Of a stretch of 64,000 bases of DNA, positions 54,070-64,000 are shown piece by piece. The translations under genes were made by a program, and so were the position numbers. Source of the stretch: Hyposmocoma kahamanoa (Eukaryota; Arthropoda; Insecta; Lepidoptera; Cosmopterigidae); assembly GCF_003589595.1 (NCBI RefSeq), contig NW_020653715.1, forward strand, positions 2,698,616-2,762,615, read 5' to 3'. Below the pieces are notes generated by a model that saw nothing but the letters and a program-made list of their open reading frames with translations, searched no databases and was not told the origin of the DNA. Every line of letters starts with the position of its first letter. The first letter of the stretch is position 1.

Positions 54070-55205
54070 GTAATATACGAGTATAATACCAGATGTCGTG
54101 ACCATTTTTGTCGCCATCTGCTTGTATGGATGGACAACTGAAGGATGCGGACTGACAGCGGTAGCTACTTGTTATTTTATTTAGCTGACGAACTTGTTAC
54201 GAACGAATTGACCAGTAAAAAACTGGTCTAGTAAATAAAGCCTTGACTTCTATTTTCCATCGTATGTATTTAAAACTTATGACAATTTTTTTTTTTTTAA
54301 ATATGCTAATAGTTACTTATTAATACACATAGTGGGGATGAAATCTTAGTCTGAAATTCCGAAATTATTAAAAATAAAAGGCACGAAACCAAAACAAAGT
54401 AATTATATTGGAAATTAAGTTGTTTTTTCGTATCGAAACAGCGTAAAACAAATATATGCACGGTTTAGATCCGAAAGTTGAAAGTTTTCAACTAAATACT
54501 AACGTAGTAAAGCTAATTACATCAAAAACATAAAAACTCCATAAAATCTCAAATAATTAGCAATTTTGTGAGCTTATAATTATTATTTAAGTTCCAGTAC
54601 AATACTTTAAAATTAGATTAGATTTAATAAAATATTGTTGTAGAGCAACTACATTTTTTAATGTATAAATATATTTCATTTCTCACATTTGGTATGCGTT
54701 TGTACAAAGAAATACAGAAGGAAAAATTTGCATTTATTACAATTCTCATTTACAACAAACAAATTGCAACAACCTAAGAAAAATAATTACAAAGAAATGA
54801 TAACAATATATTCTTTGTGTGTTGCAATGTGTATTGTGTAGCACTGCATGTTAGAATCAGAATCTGAAAATAGACCAAGCTACAATTCAAATTTCGCTTA
54901 TTTGAAATAAAAGTTAAATAAAATTATTCCATATCGTTCACGTGCACTGAACCGTGTAAGCAATGAAACTGGTCAGTGATTATTATATTTCCCACGCTCT
55001 GAACTCTCGTGAACTATGATTTTCCTATGGTATTGCCCACGTATATATTACAATACAATGCCGTTAAGTTTTTAGAAGCATTTACTAATAACAAAGGTTC
55101 TCTAAAATTCATTGTACTCTCATACAATTACACAAATATTTAAATAGATCTCTGTAAACGATGATAGCTTAGAGTTATCAGCAAAACCCGAGAGTGCGTG
55201 AACCT
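54070..55205. other. Stretch with no recognised gene
   Basis: Very AT-rich. Nothing supportable beyond a short ACCAGATGTCGTGACC word shared with 690-720. Confidence 0.35.
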
Positions 55206-55211
55206 CTACCT

Positions 55212-55698
55212 AAAGGCGGATCCACGCCTACACGCGCGCACGAACAGTGAGTTCGCGTGCATCTTAGGTACGTAGCATGGACACATTTGGATTCGTTAAC
55301 AGTTAGCGTGCGTTTTACGTGTAAAGCAACAAAGTAACTAATTGACTGACGGTAGCTTAAGAGTACCTCAGGTCGAATAAAATTTTCGAACGGATAGTGG
55401 CTTTATTTCAGAATTTATTGCTTTAGAAAGAAAATTGAAACCATTTGAAAAATGTATATCGTGTAATATACGTACTCTATTTAGTTCAGTTGATATAAAA
55501 AAAAAAAATCTTGTAAAATTTCGTTTGTGTTTTTTTCTATCATGAAAATAGTTTTTTCACACCGTATAGTAATTAGTATATATCTTCAATTTTTTTTTAC
55601 TAAGTAATTGATTCAACAGTTTCATTGTTCATGCTGGCACGTCCATGCATGCTGTTCGAGGCGCATTATCTGTACGATACAGATGTGGATCCGCCTTT
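55212..55698. mobile_element. Element with 14-bp inverted ends AAAGGCGGATCCAC
   Basis: AAAGGCGGATCCAC at 55212-55225 is repeated in perfect inverse at 55685-55698. Inside are blocks of the permuted repeat (CATTTGAAAAATGTATATCG, TTTTTTCACACCGTAT, TGATTCAACAGTTTCATTG). About 487 bp, no coding potential, no clear target duplication. Confidence 0.55.
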
Positions 55699-56099
55699 TG
55701 CTAGTTTATTGCCAGATACAGATCTAATAAAGTGTCAAATAGTACAACCAAAACTTAAAGTTTATTTTTGGTAACAACGAAACAAGCAGTAGAGCTCCTT
55801 GTATGAACTTATTTCTGCCGCCAAGCAAAATTGACACTGCTTAAATTATAAATATTTAATTTTACTGAGTATCAGTAGAGATAATGTTTAGTGCCGAGAA
55901 ATAACGTTACGAATTGCGTGGCGACGTTACGTGATTTACTGTTATTAACCGTTATTACCATTTTCATTACTGTCGCTTTACTTCCGTATTGTTTAAAAAG
56001 TAAGCTGTCTATGAAATTGTAGTATTACGATTTTTTTTTATATGGTCTGGCTTTTGGTTATGGATATGTTATGGATAGTTGTTTTTTATGATATCAAGT

Positions 56100-56250
56100 A
56101 AAGTAAACGTTTGTTTTAAGAGCCACTGCCACTGCAGCCATCACCTTGAGGCATAAAGTGGACAAGTCCCATGTGCCTGTAGCATGAGCACCGTGACCCT
56201 TCAAAATCAGAACTCTGTAATGGTACTATCTCACATATCTTTGTTTTCAT
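56100..56250 (+). repeat. 'GATGGGACGAACAAG' repeat, internal fragment
   Basis: GCCACTGCCACTGCAGCCAT, GACAAGTCCCATGTGCCTGT and ACCCTTCAAAATCAGAA. Another scrap in inverse lies at 55793-55850 (GTAGAGCTCCTTGTATGAAC). Confidence 0.55.
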
Positions 56251-56438
56251 ATTACAACGGGCTTTAAACATGCGATGAATGCTGCATATCGGACAAGATT
56301 CGTATAACTCTTCATCGACTGGTTATAATTGCTCCAAAATGTCAAACTTTGGCTGACCCTTTCCGAAGGCAAGAGCTGTTCTCAGCAGTGCGACGTGAAA
56401 AGCTTGGTTCTTCTGCTTAACACACCAATGCTTCTTTT

Positions 56439-56852
56439 AACCGACTTCAAAAAGGAAGAGAAAGTAAAGAAATAGGTACCTTCTAATGCTATACAATAAC
56501 TTTGTAAACTTGCCTAAGCTGGCATCGACTCCAAAAATAACTGATTACACATTTTAATATTTAAGTATCAATATTTATTTAATGGTGAAATAAAACTTCA
56601 AACTGATAATAATATTTTGTAATTGTAACTTTAAAAAAAACCGACCACAGAAGTTCGTGGAATTACATCTATTTGATGAGATTTCTTTCTTTCTATTTGA
56701 TGGAAATATCGCCTCCCCATCCCCTATTGATATAGGGGTGATCCCCTAGTTTGCCATTCTTAGACGTGGAATATTTTCCTCAAATTTAAATGAACCAATT
56801 CTGAGGACCTTTCCAACTAAAAAACTTCCTCCTTTTTTTAAGTCGGTTAATT
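56439..56852. repeat. 'AACCGACTTC' repeat pair in inverted orientation
   Basis: AACCGACTTCAAAAAGGAAG at the left, and the inverse CTTCCTCCTTTTTTTAAGTC then GGTT at the right, with AACCGACCACAGAAGTTCGT and CCCCTAGTTTGCCATTCTTA between. Probably two abutting copies. Confidence 0.55.
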
Positions 56853-56859
56853 AAAACTG

Positions 56860-58230
56860 TAGGTAAAGCTTAGACAAGAATAGTCACGTTCTAATTGTAT
56901 AAATAAATCTAATATTTGTAGATAGATTGATTAATAAGTAATTATTATTCTGCGTACACAACGAAATAAGACAAAAATAAATAAAAAGTGTTACGTATGC
57001 ACGTATGTATGTTGTCATTTGAATTAAATATAATATTTTGTTGTTTTTCGGTAGTTTTTTGTGTAGTGTTTTGTTCGTGTGTTGTTTGTTTAGTGTAGTG
57101 GTTTTTTATTTTTTTCTAAAAGTTTCTTTATTGTTTGATCGCACTAGTGGTGTTCAGACCATCCGTTGTGTGTGTGATTGGACACGAGGGGTACACTCGC
57201 AAGTGCTGCATGAACTTCCAATTGTATACCTTGACTCAATTACAGCAGCGGTCAAATGGGATGGTATAGGCATAATTTGCTAAGGACGTTACAATAATCA
57301 CTTATACATCCAAGAGGTAAACAATGGGATTAATCGAAACTTTTCATCTGCTGTTAAGTAATTAATGAAAATTAAAATCATTTACTTAGAGAGCACAATG
57401 ACCTAGACTGACACTGTTCTTATTGTTCTCAGACTATTGATCATGGGCATAGAACGTGTGGCAAAAGATATTAGGGTTCCGCGGAAGAACTAATCCTTGG
57501 ATGCTATTAACAATATGACGAAACACTATTTTATATTGAGCATACAGCGTCAAGCGAAAATTTATCGTCAATAATGCATCATGTTCATACTTCATTTTTT
57601 TTTACGTAAGAGATGGGTGCCTTATTGACGATAGTTTCGATTGTTCTGCATGTCACTGTAAGCTTAGTTCAAAATTGCAGTATTCTGCAATACTGCGTTA
57701 TTGTATAAAGGCAACGAAATACTCGATTCCCGGTAATGCCAATTAGGGAAATGTACTTTTCTAGATTACTTTTAGACTGGGTGTTCTGGGTAGGGCTCCA
57801 GAGTGTAATCCGTTGCTTTGGTACTCACAGTGTAGGGAGTTCCAAAGTGTTTTCAAAGTGTCCAAGACAGTGTTTTTTGCCACTCGGGCCCGACTTTAAA
57901 TTTGCTGTGCCCTCTATTTTCACGATTATAGTTATTTGTTATACAAGGCTGCAAAGTTGTTGTTTGAAACCAGAGCAAGCGAAGGATTCTAAGATTGAAC
58001 CATTTGTAGCTAGGCTGCGAGTGTGCGCGTTGTTATTTATATTTATTTGTAGAATGAGTTGGTTAAGTTGTTGAATTTTTAACCGACTTCAGAAAAAGGA
58101 GTAGTAATTCAACTGTATTTTGACGTTCATCAAATTTGAATGCGATCACTACTATGGTGCCCAGTTTTCAACAAAATAAGAACCATTCACAGATCTTCAT
58201 TCAGATTCCATTCAGAAATCAGTTCGCAAA
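56860..58230. other. Stretch with no recognised gene
   Basis: AT/GT-rich. Plus frames at 57038-57283 and 57736-58074 lack recognisable domains. An 'AACCGACTTC' fragment lies at 58078-58150. Confidence 0.3.
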
Positions 58231-58299
58231 TGTACTAGTAACTGCGTAAAATGCACACACAAAAATACAATCGAATTGAGAACATACACTGTGTTGGTT

Positions 58300-59225
58300 T
58301 CCTAAGCGCGTTTACGCACTGCATCCGATTCGTATTCGTCCCGAGGGGTCTACTCTTGATCTCCGTCCGACATCCGTCCGAAACAATTACTGCCAAATAA
58401 GCAATACTTGACCAAATGAAAAGACGCGTGATGCGAATGCATTTTCGAGGTAAAAGGTTCGCTGATAGGGTATAGCTCTGTAATTTCATATCATTTAAAT
58501 ATAAGTATTATGTCATTTTCGCTAATTTATTTATAATCTTATTTATATTTATATATATTTATTTGCATATTATATGATAGTAATAGTAAAAAGAAAGCAC
58601 TAATATTTCTAATTTATTTTTTTTATTTTTTATTCTTTTATTCTTAATGAATTTCTGGCGTCGAGCTCTACGGGCTTACTGAAAATCAGCGCTGTGGTAA
58701 ATCTACTGCAGCATATGCTGAGATAAGTCCCGTGTTGGCATGACGCTACAACACAGGCCATACTACTGTCTACTGTGCACCATTGTTTTAGTTTTATTTG
58801 TAATTATGAGTCTTAGTATGAGTTATATACCTACTTATTTGTATGTAAACTGTTTTAGTGTGGTTTTGTGTTGTTGTATTCGTGCCAATAAAAGTATGTC
58901 TATGTCTATGTCTATGAATGAAGCTTCATACTTGATACTTGTCTTTTAATTTTGTCGAATATTACTTATTTGACAGTAATTGTTTCGGACAGATGTCGGA
59001 TGGAGATCGAGTGTAGCCCCCCGAATCCGAGACTATACAAATCTAGAAAAGTCGGACCCACTGCGGATATCGCTTGCGCACAAGTCCGATTCGCATCCGT
59101 AAAATACGAATATCGCTTGTAAACCTAGACATAAAATATGATCCCTGTGACATTTCGGATCTTCATTTCTCGGATTCGGAACTGATACAAATCGGATGTA
59201 GTGCGCAAACGCAGTGTCCGATTAA
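58300..59225. repeat. Inverted-arm structure around a LINE tail
   Basis: The left arm (about 58310-58445) has GCATCCGATTCGTATTCG, CTCCGTCCGACATCCGTCCG and AAACAATTACTGCCAAATAA. The right arm (about 58920-59225) has the inverse: TATTTGACAGTAATTGTTTC, GGACAGATGTCGGATGGAGA and AATCGGATGTAGTGCGCAAA. The arm words also occur singly at 29385-29480 and 49090-49150. Confidence 0.55.
58880..58922 (+). repeat. LINE/SINE 3' tail with (TATGTC)n
   Basis: GTGCCAATAAAAGTATGTCT followed by TATGTC units. The ~400 bp before it (58500-58880) are presumably its 3' UTR. It lies in the loop between the inverted arms. Confidence 0.55.
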
Positions 59226-59872
59226 CCGTGCCCGTTTTGCATGAGGATTTTTATAATAAATACTTGTACTTAGTTTTTTTTTATTAAGTACCTACGAATC
59301 CGTCGATTATTATCAGTTCAAATTATAAGCGTACCTTTATTGTTTTAGTTTGGACGAATTCCACGAACCTTTGAGGTCAGTTTTTTAAATAGTTTATCGA
59401 TGAGATGTCATAACAAGTATTGTCTGCTTTCAAACACTTCATTGTGATAATAAAACCATATTTCAGTGCAACTTTTACTAACGTCCGTTTTGATTTGACC
59501 TTTATTTTTCTGTTTAACTTTAACGGAACCATTGTCATTACACTGCTCGAATTTTAATTCTGATCATTGAACGTGCGCCGAGGTCGTCGGCACCATTCGA
59601 ACCAGTTCGGCCTAACCTAGCCCGAAATTTCATTGTGCGAAATGACACAGTCATCTTTCGTATAACTCGGTTTTCAACATGGCGTTAAATAGAGGAAAAT
59701 ATATATTTAATACGCTTTATAATACAGGGGATAATAAAAAAATCTACCTTTAACTCTCCTACTTTAACAGTTGATACTTTTTGTTTATTTATTTATTCAT
59801 GGAAGACCAACAGCTTAACAACAAATTAAAAAACATCATCAAATACATTACAGCCAAATTAAAGGTTTTCGC

Positions 59873-59876
<4 letters not shown>

Positions 59877-59905
<29 letters not shown>

Positions 59906-60150
59906 TAGACACACACTTGGCCACAATCTCACCTGATGTTAAGCGACGATGTGACCGACGATGGGACGCGTTTGCCTAAAAAATGCCTATTCACTCTAGC
60001 CTTGAATAGCCCCAAATTGTACTTTTCGGGAAATACAGATGCAGAGCATTGCACAGAGATGTAGAGCATTCCATTCCTTTGCCGTACGCATCAGGAAGGA
60101 GGAGGCAAAGCGCTTAGTGCGAATAGGTGGAATATCAACGACATAATAAT
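59877..60150 (-). pseudogene. 5'-truncated CR1-like LINE 3' end
   Basis: On the plus strand a T-run (59877-59895) is followed by CAATCTCACCTGATGTTAAG, ATGCCTATTCACTCTAGCCT and CGCTTAGTGCGAATAGGTGG, matching the inverse of the intact LINE's last coding part and 3' UTR (10270-10500) with moderate divergence. It ends in an (ATAATATAGT)n-like run to 60210. Confidence 0.8.
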
Positions 60151-60381
60151 ATAGTATAGCAATATAATATAGTATAGTAATATAATATAGCTTATAATAA
60201 TATAGTGACTAATAAAATAATAAAGTAAATGAGCACCTAGGAAGTGGTCACAGCAAATAAAATTAATAAGTAACAAACACGCTTAACTTAAAATACAAAA
60301 AAAAATATAGAATATAATATATATTAAACAAACGCGTCCACAAGTTTACGCTTTAATGAGTTCGAATTAGAATTGAATATG

Positions 60382-60668
60382 CATTGACTTACAATTATAT
60401 GGACGTCGGGTCCGCGCTAAAAAGTGTCCGAACTTATAGAGCGTTAAAATCGTATACAGAGCGTCATTCACGCTTTAGTCTTCGTTTGTTTCTTCTGACA
60501 GCGAAGCAAGCAAAATTAGACAGTACTGCGATGACATTACAATTTAAATTCAACGTTTTAGCTTTTTCATATTCCTTTACATGTCACTACGTTTAAATAG
60601 GTTGACTTGGGACATTTTTTTCGTGGTTTTTGTATTAGACCCGTCGTACATTTATTTGTAAGTCAATG
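60382..60668 (+). mobile_element. hAT-like MITE family, copy 4
   Basis: 287 bp, CATTGACTTACAATTATATG to TTATTTGTAAGTCAATG. Perfect 8-bp target duplication TGAATATG at 60374-60381 and 60669-60676. Same orientation as copy 1. Confidence 0.88.
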
Positions 60669-60939
60669 TGAATATGTCAATGTTAAGTTCAGTCCTGCTC
60701 AACACATCGTTCAAACCCTTGCTAGCCCTATAAAGAAAACTGTTTTGTCTATATTTAAACCTCGCCAGGGGAACTGCAACAGGACGGTAGTATCTCATTG
60801 AACGCGTTGGTATATTAAACACAACATTACTCAGTAATTAGAGACAATCGACATCACCGTTTACGATGTTTAACAAATACACTAAATTAGCATAATTCCG
60901 GCAGGTAATAAAAGGCAATACGTGTTGATCCTTACAATC

Positions 60940-61140
60940 GATTGCATTATAATCTCAACAAAAATCGAATCATGAAAATCGGTTCACAAATACCGGAGTT
61001 ATCGCGAAACATACATACAAAAAAAAAAGAAAAAAAAAAAGAACATACAGTCGAATTGAGAACCTCCTCCTCCTTAACATGGATACCAAATTTGGGTGGC
61101 ATTACAATTACAATCCAATTCGGAGAGTTTTAGGTCTTGA
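60940..61140 (-). repeat. Interspersed repeat with A-rich centre
   Basis: The minus strand reads GAGGTTCTCAATTCGACTGT, ATGTATGTTTCGCGATAACT and GAACCGATTTTCATGATTCG, words shared with the 'AACCGACTTC' repeats (for example 48690-48770), but with different flanks. Confidence 0.45.
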
Positions 61141-61245
61141 GAAACTGACTGAATTCCGTATTATAAATCCAAGTGACTTAATAGCTATAATACAATAACA
61201 CATATTATATATTATAACTATAATACAACCTCAAAAAATGTTTGG

Positions 61246-61406
61246 TTTATACCGCATAACAGTGAAAATGTCGATCAGTTTGGAAAAAATACATAGTAGA
61301 TATTAATACATATTATAGTGGATATTGAGGATATACACTGATAAAATATAACAAAAATATACACGATAGAAAAAAAACCAAAACTTGCCTCGAAATTTTA
61401 CAAGTA
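61246..61406 (-). repeat. Permuted-block repeat, inverse copy
   Basis: The minus strand reads CTTGTAAAATTTCGAGGCAA, TTTTTTCCAAACTGATCGAC and TTTTCACTGTTATGCGGTAT. The stretch 61420-62290 that follows has no recognised gene; the minus frame at 61512-61706 is GC-richer than its surroundings but unassigned. Confidence 0.5.
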
Positions 61407-62308
61407 AATCTTTGTATTCAATAGGTGCTTTAACATACCAATACAAATTTAATCGAAGGCCTTGCCCTGGTTAGCTCAACTGATTCTTTGGCGGAAATGC
61501 AAACTGAAACCTTAGCGAGGTCTTTCGTCATAAAGTTGCTCTGATTGATATTCGTGTAGACATCTGAGCCTTATGCGATCCTTCGCTGCTATACCCGCGG
61601 CAGAGAACAAATAAGTAACGATACTGGACACTCTCCGCCCCTCCCTAGCTTTAGATACCGCACCACGCCCCGCACATTGACGGTCACATTGACTGAACGG
61701 GACCAAGGCTGTCGGCGAACCGTTTCCGCGCTATGCCTGCTTTGATATTTAAATATAATTTTCATTTATTCATTACGAAATTTGTACGTTAATATATAAC
61801 ATAATTTTACTTTACTATTTATAATCGTCGTGAATTTAATAATTCAAAAAAAAAAAAAAAAATGTGCTGCGTACGTCTGTTTATAATTATCTAAACGGGA
61901 TAAAGAGAGGAGTCGTTTTTTGAAAGATGAAACTAAGAAATTAAAAAATCTTATGTCTTAGACTCATTTAATTATTGTTTTCTTTAGTGCAGAGTAATAT
62001 ATAATACAGATTTCTTATATCTATATTATAAGACGCCATAATTTCATGAGTTAGACAAGGGTTCCTGAATTTTCTATTTGTATTGCCGCTAAATATCAAC
62101 CAACAGAGTCAACCGTGACCATGGAAACCCGGAAAAATAGTTTCATTTCCTAAATATAACATTGTATCGATATAAATACCTACGTAATGAACATGTGTAA
62201 TTATTAGGATTCTATAATAGAATTACAGATAAGAGATTAGCGTTAGAATTTTCGCTATGTTGCCGCTCTGACCACGTAACGTAGTACGAGCAAGTAATGG
62301 GTAACCCT

Positions 62309-62493
62309 TTTTTTTTTTTTTTTTTTTTTGACGGGGGGGAAATCTTTATGGATACCCCTGAGCCCAGGGAGACTCAGGGGTTATGTGGGGACTCTCCCTC
62401 CAGACTGGAGGGCCTACCCCACTAAAACCCCCCCGGGTTTCCCTCTCGCCGGTTGAGTCGGCGCCGTGGGATCAGTGAACATTCACCACGACG
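62309..62493 (-). repeat. Truncated LINE insertion with poly(A) and 17-bp target duplication
   Basis: AAGTAATGGGTAACCCT occurs at 62292-62308 and again at 62494-62510. Between them, on the minus strand, is CGGCGCCGACTCAACCGGCG, a GC-rich 3' UTR (CTGGGCTCAGGGGTATCC), then a poly(A) tail (T-run from 62309). No coding part remains. This is the textbook signature of target-primed reverse transcription. Confidence 0.85.
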
Positions 62494-62699
62494 AAGTAAT
62501 GGGTAACCCTGCCACTTCACGCACACATTTGCGCGTGTGCAGATAGCGCCTTGCTGTATGTAGTAGTAGTAGGTAAATAATTTTCGACAGTTGTATGGAG
62601 TGACCGCGGTGTGCCTGCAGCACCCACTCATGCTTAAATGGACAGATCGCTTTGTATTTCTGTGAACGTTAAAAGAGCAGACCATTCTCCTGTAATAAA

Positions 62700-62956
62700 A
62701 ATACTCCGTTTTTAATATGAGCAGTGTCAGGAAACTTCTAGTACCCATACTTCACATTAAGAATCCTTCTCCTTCTCGCGTCGTATACCTCATTACCGAG
62801 ACTCGTGACTTTCTCGCGGAAACAGTCTCCGCATGACGACACTATGCCATAGTGGAGCACATCATGGAGACCCATGCAGAGCCGACAAACTTGGTCGGAC
62901 CATCTTGTGGGACAGCGACGCCTCGGACGTTTATCGTCGATCCGTTCGGTAACCAT
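62700..62956 (-). pseudogene. LINE ORF2 C-terminal fragment
   Basis: Minus frame: ERIDDKRPRRRCPTRWSDQV, then CFREKVTSLGN. This resembles the 'GRRPRGRPxxRWxDDV...WRxxV' end of RTE-like LINE proteins. It abuts the plus-strand LINE that starts at about 62957. Confidence 0.55.
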
Positions 62957-62958
62957 AA

Positions 62959-64000
62959 GCTTTTGACACTGTCGCGATTCCCATCCTTGTGGACAAACTA
63001 GATCGTATCGGTGTCCGGGGTGACGCCCTTGGGATCTTAAAGGATTTCCTATGCGATCGAACGCAACAGGTTAAAATTGGTCAGATGGTAAGTGCAGAAT
63101 ATCCGGTCACCTATAGAATCCCCCAGGGTAGTATTCTCGGACCGAGTCTATTTTTAGTATACATAAATGACTTGTGTCGAATGGCATTACAAAATACCAA
63201 AATTTTTACTTATGCTGACGATACGGCCTTAGTTTTCACTGGAAGGACTTGGGACGAGGTTCGTGTTACTGCTGAGCGTAGTCTACGAAGTGTTAGTTGT
63301 TGGCTACGAGAAAATTTACTAACGTTAAATCTCTCAAAATCGACATTCCTTCAATTTACTCCTCCTAACAATAATCCGGCAAAAATTGTAATTAAACTTC
63401 ACACCTGTAGTTCTTCTCTCAATTCGGACTGTACCTGTCTTACGGTTGCCAAGTCTAGCAATGTTAAATACCTCGGGGTGATTCTGGACGACAGGCTCAG
63501 TTGGCGTGCGCATATAGAATTCACGACCTCGCGTATCAGAAAACTCATTTACATTTTCAAAAAACTCAGATACGTTGCTGATTTCGGGCTGCTGCGAAAA
63601 ATTTATTATGCACTCGCGGAATCAGTGTTGAGATATTGTGTAGGGGCTTGGGGAGGTGCTTGCAAAACTCATGTACTTGCCTTGGAAAGAGCACAAAGAA
63701 CCTTACTCAAAGTCATGTCTTTTAGTCCTTTTAGATTACCTACTACAACAGTATATGAAGAGTGCAAAGTACTTTCTGTAAGGCAACTATTCGTTTTGCA
63801 AAGTGTCATGAAACAGCATAAAGTCACCCCATATAACAAAGACAGCTATAATGAGAAGCGCACCCGAACTAATGTGTGTTCTTTCGTTAAATGCCGCACA
63901 GCTTGGGCAAGACGACAGCTACTGTTTATGCCTTCATACCTGTACAATAAAACTAATAAAACTCTAAACATATATCCATTACCTGCTTGTGAAGCTAAAT
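62959..64000 (+). CDS. LINE reverse transcriptase, 5'-truncated, open to the window edge
   Basis: An uninterrupted frame of 347 codons that runs off the right edge. It begins within RT motif A, AFDTVAIPILVDKLDRIG; the preceding codon is a stop formed at the junction, and the first catalytic aspartate is missing. It continues through IPQGSILGPSLFLVYINDL and the active-site FTYADDTALVF (YADD at 63211-63222). Then come LTLNLSKSTFLQF, KYLGVILDDRLSWRAHI and LRYCVGAWGG, the thumb and post-RT regions of Jockey/CR1-type LINEs. The protein would copy element RNA into DNA, but this copy lacks its endonuclease and part of the RT. The absence of stops over more than 1 kb suggests a recent insertion or recombination. 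The exact clade is uncertain. Confidence 0.85.

Noticed and set aside
57038..58074. Two GT-rich plus-strand frames
   Set aside because: No recognisable domain or splice support; composition suggests repeat-derived DNA.
58740..58949. 69-codon plus frame with MSMSMSM
   Set aside because: The Met-Ser run is the translated (TATGTC)n tail of a retroelement.
1..64000. CRISPR arrays, bacterial operons, riboswitches, prophage or virus-like gene clusters
   Set aside because: No regularly spaced identical repeats or prokaryotic gene layout; all repeats are eukaryotic mobile-element types, and no viral gene was recognised.

Overview
This is AT-rich, intron-containing, repeat-dense nuclear DNA from an insect, most likely a moth or butterfly. 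Support for this: spliced genes with GT/AG introns, an irritans-type mariner, CR1/Jockey/RTE LINE fragments with microsatellite tails, tRNA-headed SINEs and many short non-autonomous DNA elements of kinds common in Lepidoptera. The order is inferred from repeat style and protein similarity, not from a database search. There is no bacterial-type gene organisation, CRISPR array, rRNA or convincing tRNA gene. || Layout. (1) 89-15123, minus strand: eight coding exons of an outer-dynein-arm docking-complex coiled-coil protein (CCDC63/CCDC114 = ODAD1 family). All exon phases join without a shift into 448 residues, and the gene runs off the left edge. Intron 3 (8013-13999) is mostly an intact mariner (8660-9954) and a CR1-like LINE with an intact 984-residue frame (about 10245-13835). 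(2) 15124-22050: intergenic space with SINE, LINE and MITE copies and nothing that looks like a host gene, apart from one doubtful exon-like stretch. (3) 22051-22825, plus strand: leader and first coding exon of a Bicaudal-D-related dynein adaptor (BICDR/BICDL). It carries the AAxxG CC1 box, and a 44-codon upstream ORF sits just before it. (4) 22826-64000: no further coding exon recognised, so this is either a very long first intron or lies beyond the gene. It holds a graveyard of LINE 3' ends, a Penelope-type fragment, SINEs, four-copy and two-copy MITE families, foldback structures and a 10-N assembly gap at 39969-39978. (5) 62959-64000, plus strand: an uninterrupted LINE reverse-transcriptase frame that runs off the right edge. 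|| How it fits together. The two host genes are divergently arranged, with start codons about 7.3 kb apart, and both are dynein-linked: ODAD1/CCDC63 anchors axonemal outer dynein arms (in an insect, probably the sperm flagellum), and BICDR couples cargo to cytoplasmic dynein. Nothing here shows that they are co-regulated. Everything else is mobile-element biology. The most informative parts are the freshly intact mariner nested in a LINE tail, the hAT-like MITE family with 8-bp target duplications, the foldback element with tRNA-like arms, and several inverted-repeat elements that I cannot place in a named family. I found no convincing new multi-gene system.
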